Positions 14,147 through 17,988 of a stretch of 17,988 bases of DNA are shown piece after piece. Within the stretch, counting starts at the first letter, position 1. Every line of letters begins with the position of its first letter. The position numbers and the translations under genes were made by a program. The notes below the pieces were generated by a model that worked only from the letters and a program-made list of their open reading frames with translations, ran no database searches and had not been told where the DNA came from. The stretch lies in assembly GCA_036388295.1 (NCBI GenBank), contig DASVSC010000099.1, positions 1 to 17,988 of the forward strand, given 5' to 3'. The DNA is from RYN-431 sp036388295 (GTDB lineage: Bacteria > Planctomycetota > Phycisphaerae > Tepidisphaerales > Tepidisphaeraceae).

Positions 14147-16720
14147 CTACTCCTGCTGGAGGGGCGGCACCGGCTCGCCATCGGCGGGACTGCCCTCGGC
14201 CGGGCCGTCGTTGTCTGCCGGCGGCTGCGGCTGGCGGGGCCGGGGCTGGTCCTGGCGGGGCGGCAGGTCCGTCGGGGGCGGCGGGACCATGAACGGGTCG
14301 GTCTTGCGTTCCTGCACCGGCGGCTCGCCGCGCTGCATCCCTTGGATGTGTTCCTGGTAAACGCCTGGGCCGACCGCGCCGGGAACAAGCCGTGTGCCGC
14401 CGAGTTCCTGCTGGGTCATGCCGTCGAGCACGTCGGGTGCTGCAGCAACATGGGGCGTGAGGAAGATCAGCAATTCGGTCTTTTGCTTTGTGCGCTGGGT
14501 ACGCTTGAACAGTTCGCCCAGAAACGGGATATCGCCCAGGAGGGGGACTTTGTTAACTGTTTCCGTGAACTGGTCCTGCATCAGACCGCCGATCACGATC
14601 GTCTGGCCGCTCTTGACACCCACGCGGCTCTGGGCTGACCGCTTGGCGATGACCGGCTGCGTCACGCCTTCACTGATCGTGATTTCTTGGCTGGTCAGGG
14701 TGCTGATTTCCGGCGCGACGTCCAGAATGACCACGCCGTCCGGATTAATGTGCGGGATCACGTCCAGCAGGATACCGATGTCACGGTATTCCGTCGTGTT
14801 GATTTGCTGCCCGGCGTCCGTGACACGGCTGTTGGTGATGAACGGCACGCTCTGGCCGACGACGATGCTGGCGAGCTGATTATCACTGGCCAGAATGTAC
14901 GGTCGGCTGAGCACGTCGAGCTTGCCGGCGGTTTCCAACAAACGGATGGTGGCGGCGAAGTTCTGTTCGAGCAGCTGCACCACCAGGCCCGCGCCGTTGG
15001 CCGGGATGCCGAAGTTGCTGCCGCCGATCGGGCCGAGCGTGGTCGCGCCGTTCGGGCCGAGCGTGGTGCCGTTGGTCCCCTGGCTGGTCTGAAGGTTGCC
15101 CGTACCGACGGTCCCGCCGTTCGCGGTGTCGGCACTCGTTCGCCCCCCGCGGAGGTTCAGGATCGACAGTTCCACGCCAATGTCTGTGTCATTCGTGTGC
15201 GAGACTTCGGCGAACAGCACCTTGATCAGCACCTGCTGCACCGGGCGGTCCAACTCATCCAGCACTTGTTTAACCCGCACATAATTACCCGGCGGCGTGC
15301 GAATCAGCAGGCTGTTGCTGTCGGTGTCGGCGATGATACTCACTTGGCCAGCGAGGTCTTGAGCGGCGGCCTGAGCCTGGGGTGAGAGGTTGCGGTTCTG
15401 GTTGCCGCCGCCGCTGGTGGTGGTTCGGCCGGCTGTGCCGGCGCCGGTGCGGCTGACGTTTTGCGCGCCGCTGGTGGAGCCGAAGCTGCTGCTGCCGGTG
15501 GAGCGCGACGCGGTCAGGCGGTCGGCGTTGCTCTGCGTGCTGCGGCCGCTGATCGTCGTGCCGTTGAACAGGGCGTTCAGCACCTGCTCCACGTTCAGGG
15601 CCTGGGCGTTTTTCAGACGGTAAACGTACGTCACCTGGTCGACGGCCGGGTTGCTGTCGAGCTGCTTGATGACGGTTTCGACGATCTTGAGCGTGTCGGC
15701 CGGCCCGCTGACGACGACGCTGTTGGTGCGCGTGTCGGCGCTCGCGGTGACGCGGCCGCTGCGGCGGTTGGCCTGGTTGTTATTGTTGTTATTCCCGCCG
15801 CCGAAGAACCGGCCGAAGTTGCCGCCGCCCCCGCCACCACCGCCGCCCCCTCCTCCTCCTCCGCCGCCGCCACCCCCGCCCCCTTGGCCGGGCGCGTTGC
15901 TGCCTTGCGTGCGGGCGTCATTGAGATTGCCGAACACGGTGTTGACGAGCTGGGCGGCCGACGTCGCGTCGGCGTAGTTCAGGCGGAACACGCGCACGTC
16001 GACCTGATCGGCCACGCTGGTGTCGAGCGACGAGATGATTCGCACCACGCGTTTCACGTTCGCCGACGTATCCGTGATGATCAGCACGTTGCTGCTGGCG
16101 TTGCTGGTGAAGTCGGCCTCGGGGTTGATCAGCGGCTGCAGATCGGTCTTGAGCTGCGTGCTATCGCTATAACGCAGCGGGATGACCTGCGTGATCAGTT
16201 CGTCGGTATTGGCGATTTTCTCCGGGTCGTTGCCACTGAAGACGGGAATGTTCAGCTTCTTGGCGCTGGTGTTGGAGACGATTTTCATCACGCGTTCCTG
16301 CTGAATCGCGGCATAGCCCGCGTTTTTCAGGACCGTGCTGAGCAGCGGGAAGATTTCCTCGCTCGTCACGGGCTGCTTGCTTACGAGCGTGACGCGGCCG
16401 CTGACCGGGACTTCCTTGACGACGATGTAGCCGGCCGTCGAGGACAGCTCGTCGAGCACAACGTTGATGTCGACGTCCTGGAAGTTGAAGGTGAATCGGC
16501 CGTTGCCTTCGCGGACGTTGCCGTTGCTGCGCGCGGGCCGGGTGGCCGGCTGGGACGCCGTGGCGGCCGCGGGGGCGGGTTCGGTCGTGGGCGTGGTGGT
16601 GGGATCGGCGGGGGGCGTCTGCGCGAGCAGCGGCACGCCGAACAGCTCGGCCGCGACGAGGGCGGCGGCGAGCACGATGCGGGGTGAGCGGCGGCCGGGG
16701 CTGCGGGGCGAAAGCGTCAT
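14147..16720 (-). CDS. gspD: GspD-type secretin (type II secretion / type IV pilus outer-membrane channel)
   Basis: An 857-residue secretin that should form the outer-membrane channel. A signal peptide ends near LLAQ (33-34), followed by a Thr/Pro/Ala linker. An N0 domain spans about 75-148 (FTFNFQDVDINVVLDELSS), and three N1-type repeats begin at about 178, 242 and 370, each with an 'NVLIITD' or 'NSVVVSG'-like strand. The secretin domain spans about 495-760 and contains VPLLGDIPFLGELF and LIFLTPHV. The N0 domain favours GspD over PilQ. Residues 280-300 are 21 consecutive glycines, followed by NFGRFFGGG and six Asn, inside the second N-repeat. The C-terminus is Pro/Gln-rich. The start at 16720 has AAGGA seven bases upstream; the ATG at 16747, forming an ATGA overlap with the preceding gene, is an equally reasonable alternative. 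Confidence 0.93.
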   Translation of the reverse strand: MTLSPRSPGRRSPRIVLAAALVAAELFGVPLLAQTPPADPTTTPTTEPAPAAATASQPATRPARSNGNVREGNGRFTFNFQDVDINVVLDELSSTAGYIVVKEVPVSGRVTLVSKQPVTSEEIFPLLSTVLKNAGYAAIQQERVMKIVSNTSAKKLNIPVFSGNDPEKIANTDELITQVIPLRYSDSTQLKTDLQPLINPEADFTSNASSNVLIITDTSANVKRVVRIISSLDTSVADQVDVRVFRLNYADATSAAQLVNTVFGNLNDARTQGSNAPGQGGGGGGGGGGGGGGGGGGGGGNFGRFFGGGNNNNNNQANRRSGRVTASADTRTNSVVVSGPADTLKIVETVIKQLDSNPAVDQVTYVYRLKNAQALNVEQVLNALFNGTTISGRSTQSNADRLTASRSTGSSSFGSTSGAQNVSRTGAGTAGRTTTSGGGNQNRNLSPQAQAAAQDLAGQVSIIADTDSNSLLIRTPPGNYVRVKQVLDELDRPVQQVLIKVLFAEVSHTNDTDIGVELSILNLRGGRTSADTANGGTVGTGNLQTSQGTNGTTLGPNGATTLGPIGGSNFGIPANGAGLVVQLLEQNFAATIRLLETAGKLDVLSRPYILASDNQLASIVVGQSVPFITNSRVTDAGQQINTTEYRDIGILLDVIPHINPDGVVILDVAPEISTLTSQEITISEGVTQPVIAKRSAQSRVGVKSGQTIVIGGLMQDQFTETVNKVPLLGDIPFLGELFKRTQRTKQKTELLIFLTPHVAAAPDVLDGMTQQELGGTRLVPGAVGPGVYQEHIQGMQRGEPPVQERKTDPFMVPPPPTDLPPRQDQPRPRQPQPPADNDGPAEGSPADGEPVPPLQQE

Positions 16721-16743
16721 CTTCGTTTCCTTCGGGGTTGTCT

Positions 16744-17334
16744 TCATTTGCCGCCCCGCTGTTGAGCGCGGCGGGCTTTCATACGTTCTTCGAGCGTGCC
16801 GCCGCCCGGAGGCAGCGGGCCGCCCGACGGCAGCGTCGGGACACCGTCGGCGGCGGGGGCGTTGCCCTGACGGTCGTTGTCCTGGCGTCCTTCGCCACGG
16901 CCCTGCGTCGGGCCTGCGGCGACGCGGGAGCCGAACATGTTCTGGCCGATCTCGACCCAGGCCGTTTTGCCTTCGAACTCGAAGGCGATCGCGTCGATCA
17001 CGATCTGCACCACGCGGCCGCCGGACAGGGCGTCGCCGGGGGCGACGCGGGTGATTTCGCTGTTGCGCGTGTTTTCCAGATAGGCGTGCAATTCGTCGTC
17101 CTCGATCGCCACGCCACGCAGGACGTACGCGCGGGCGACCCCGGCGGGCGTGGTGTCGACGGTCGGCCGGGTATCACGGTTCGGCTCGTTGCGTCGTGGG
17201 GCGCGGCGTTCGCGCAGGAACATGTTTCGCTCGCTCAGCACGCGGTACTGCTCGTCGAAGTCGTTCGACCGCTGCGCGTAAGCCACCGACGATAACGTCA
17301 GGCCCGCAAGCAGGGTCAGGATCGGCTTGTTCAT
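16744..17334 (-). CDS. PilP/GspC-like periplasmic pilus or secretion protein
   Basis: A 196-residue exported protein with a signal peptide (TLLAGLTLSSVAYA, cleavage near residue 20). Residues about 69-131 form a small beta-domain like the PilP or GspC homology region: AYVLRGVAIEDDELHAYLENT, then VAPGDALSGGRVVQIVIDAIAFEFEGKTAWVEIGQ. In known systems this domain docks the inner-membrane complex onto the secretin N0 domain. GspC proteins usually carry a transmembrane anchor and PilP is usually a lipoprotein; this one appears free or loosely attached. The tail (about 140-196) is Gly/Pro/Gln-rich and disordered. AGGAG lies seven bases before the start. It overlaps the PilO-like gene upstream and the ATG at 16747 downstream through ATGA junctions. 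The role is inferred from the domain pattern and from its place just before the secretin. Confidence 0.75.
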   Translation of the reverse strand: MNKPILTLLAGLTLSSVAYAQRSNDFDEQYRVLSERNMFLRERRAPRRNEPNRDTRPTVDTTPAGVARAYVLRGVAIEDDELHAYLENTRNSEITRVAPGDALSGGRVVQIVIDAIAFEFEGKTAWVEIGQNMFGSRVAAGPTQGRGEGRQDNDRQGNAPAADGVPTLPSGGPLPPGGGTLEERMKARRAQQRGGK

Positions 17335-17897
17335 TGGAACGCTCCTGTGCTGCCGTTCATGGCGACTTTGGCCTGTCCCACTGCCTGATAAATGGTCGAC
17401 AGGGCCAGCGACACCGACAGATCATCCGCGCCGTCCTTGCGGCTGATGATCTGGATGTCGTTCACGCGCACGGGCATGTCGGTGGTCATCTTCAATTCGT
17501 ACAGAAAGCGGCCGATCTGGCCCATGGAACCGGTGCCGGTGGGCTTCACCGACACGCGCTCGTACCCTTTTTCCTTCTCGCTCTTTTCGCTCTTGAGCGA
17601 GGTGAGCTGCAGGTTGGCGCGTTGGGCGCAATCGCGCACGCGGTTGAGCAGCTGGCTTTCGGCGGCCGACGCGTCGGCGGTGACTTTGCCGGCGGCGATG
17701 TCGCGCCAGTGCTTGCTGGCCCGCAGACGGGTCTGCAGCACGGTGTTGCCGTCGCTGAGCGCGCTCTGGTGGCGGGCGATCAAGTCGTCGGCCTTGCTTA
17801 AGCGCGTGAAGTACGGCCCGAGCAGCCACTGGTCGAGCGCCAGCAAACCGACGGCCGCGCCGACGCAGATGGCGATGGTTTTTTCTCGTTTGTTCAT
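17331..17897 (-). CDS. PilO/GspM-like inner-membrane assembly protein
   Basis: A 188-residue bitopic membrane protein. A short basic N-terminus (MNKREK) is followed by one transmembrane segment (about 7-27, TIAICVGAAVGLLALDQWLL), a coiled-coil-like helix (about 30-95), and a periplasmic ferredoxin-like domain (about 96-175) that includes MGQIGRFLYELKMTTDMPVRVNDIQIISRKD. The last motif is typical of PilO and GspM, which form the inner-membrane platform with PilN/GspL. The start has GAGG upstream and forms an ATGA overlap with the partial gene before it; the stop forms the same overlap with the PilP-like gene. The gene order matches the pilN-O-P-Q or gspL-M-C-D arrangement. The sequence cannot separate PilO from GspM. 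Confidence 0.8.
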   Translation of the reverse strand: MNKREKTIAICVGAAVGLLALDQWLLGPYFTRLSKADDLIARHQSALSDGNTVLQTRLRASKHWRDIAAGKVTADASAAESQLLNRVRDCAQRANLQLTSLKSEKSEKEKGYERVSVKPTGTGSMGQIGRFLYELKMTTDMPVRVNDIQIISRKDGADDLSVSLALSTIYQAVGQAKVAMNGSTGAFQ

Positions 17898-17988
17898 TTG
17901 GCCCTCGTGGCGGGCGCCGTGGTGGCGACGGTCGGCTGGTAGACGAAGCCGATGGAGAAACTCTTCAGCGGCTCTTTGCCGCCGGTCT
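17894..17988 (-). CDS. 3' end of a probable PilN/GspL-type gene (partial)
   Basis: Only the last 31 complete codons are in the window. Reading the minus strand in the frame that ends at TGA (17894-17896) gives TGGKEPLKSFSIGFVYQPTV and then a Thr/Ala-rich end, ATTAPATRAK. The stop overlaps the start of the PilO-like gene as ATGA, exactly as at the next two junctions, which supports a real coding frame. PilN or GspL is inferred only from the usual gene order; the visible part is too short to identify by itself. Confidence 0.6.
   Translation of the reverse strand, partial: TGGKEPLKSFSIGFVYQPTVATTAPATRAK

Noticed and set aside
15461..16687. 408-codon plus-strand frame, and a proline-run frame (15651-15977), opposite the secretin
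   Set aside because: Both are antisense to a clear secretin; the proline run is simply the complement of the glycine run.
14147..16720. Frameshift or assembly error at the glycine tract
   Set aside because: The 63-base tract is an exact multiple of three and the secretin frame continues intact on both sides, so no break is evident, though tract length itself remains worth confirming.

Overview
The window is about 18 kb of GC-rich bacterial chromosome (roughly 65-70% GC by eye in coding regions) with twelve complete protein genes and one partial one. The gene content suggests a member of the Planctomycetota, perhaps a Phycisphaerae-like lineage. The pointers are a short Hc1-like bacterial histone, a very large exported PQQ-type beta-propeller protein, a KDG-kinase-like PfkB protein, a Gly/Asn-rich secretin in a pilus/type II secretion operon, and many palindromic intergenic repeats. 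This assignment is inference; no rRNA or marker gene is present. No tRNA, rRNA, CRISPR array, transposase or phage gene was seen.

Left part (1-4060). A 180-base imperfect inverted repeat lies just beyond the end of a minus-strand KDG-kinase-like gene (210-1295). From the divergent promoter region (1296-1462) a plus-strand series begins: Hc1-like histone (1463), FabZ-like hot-dog dehydratase (1821), RraB-like protein of clearly lower GC (2337), DEDDh exonuclease fused to a WYL domain (2711), and QueF, the preQ0 reductase of queuosine synthesis (3591), which overlaps the exonuclease gene by 23 bases. The series ends at a strong hairpin (4020-4053) facing the next, convergent gene.

Middle (4061-13450). 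Two minus-strand genes encode an exported 1562-residue protein with two PQQ-like propellers and TPR-like helices (4061-8749) and, upstream of it, MtnP-type methylthioadenosine phosphorylase (8788-9720). Divergently, the plus strand carries a ligase-associated Lhr-type DEXH helicase (9833-12358) and, after a 402-base gap, the ligase-associated metallophosphoesterase PdeM (12761-13450). These are two parts of a known DNA-repair neighbourhood; its ATP-dependent ligase and MBL-fold exonuclease are not in this window.

Right part (13326-17988). A minus-strand operon runs inward from the right edge: the 3' end of a probable PilN/GspL-type gene, a PilO/GspM-like protein, a PilP/GspC-like periplasmic protein and a GspD-type secretin. 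All three junctions are ATGA overlaps, so translation is probably coupled. Downstream, and separated by a REP-like hairpin, is a small lipoprotein gene whose 3' end overlaps the end of pdeM on the other strand by 125 bases.

The least ordinary items are the exonuclease-WYL fusion, the acidic-tailed histone-like protein, the low-GC RraB-like gene, the 21-glycine run in the secretin, and the families of intergenic hairpins. I see no clear case for a wholly new multi-gene system.
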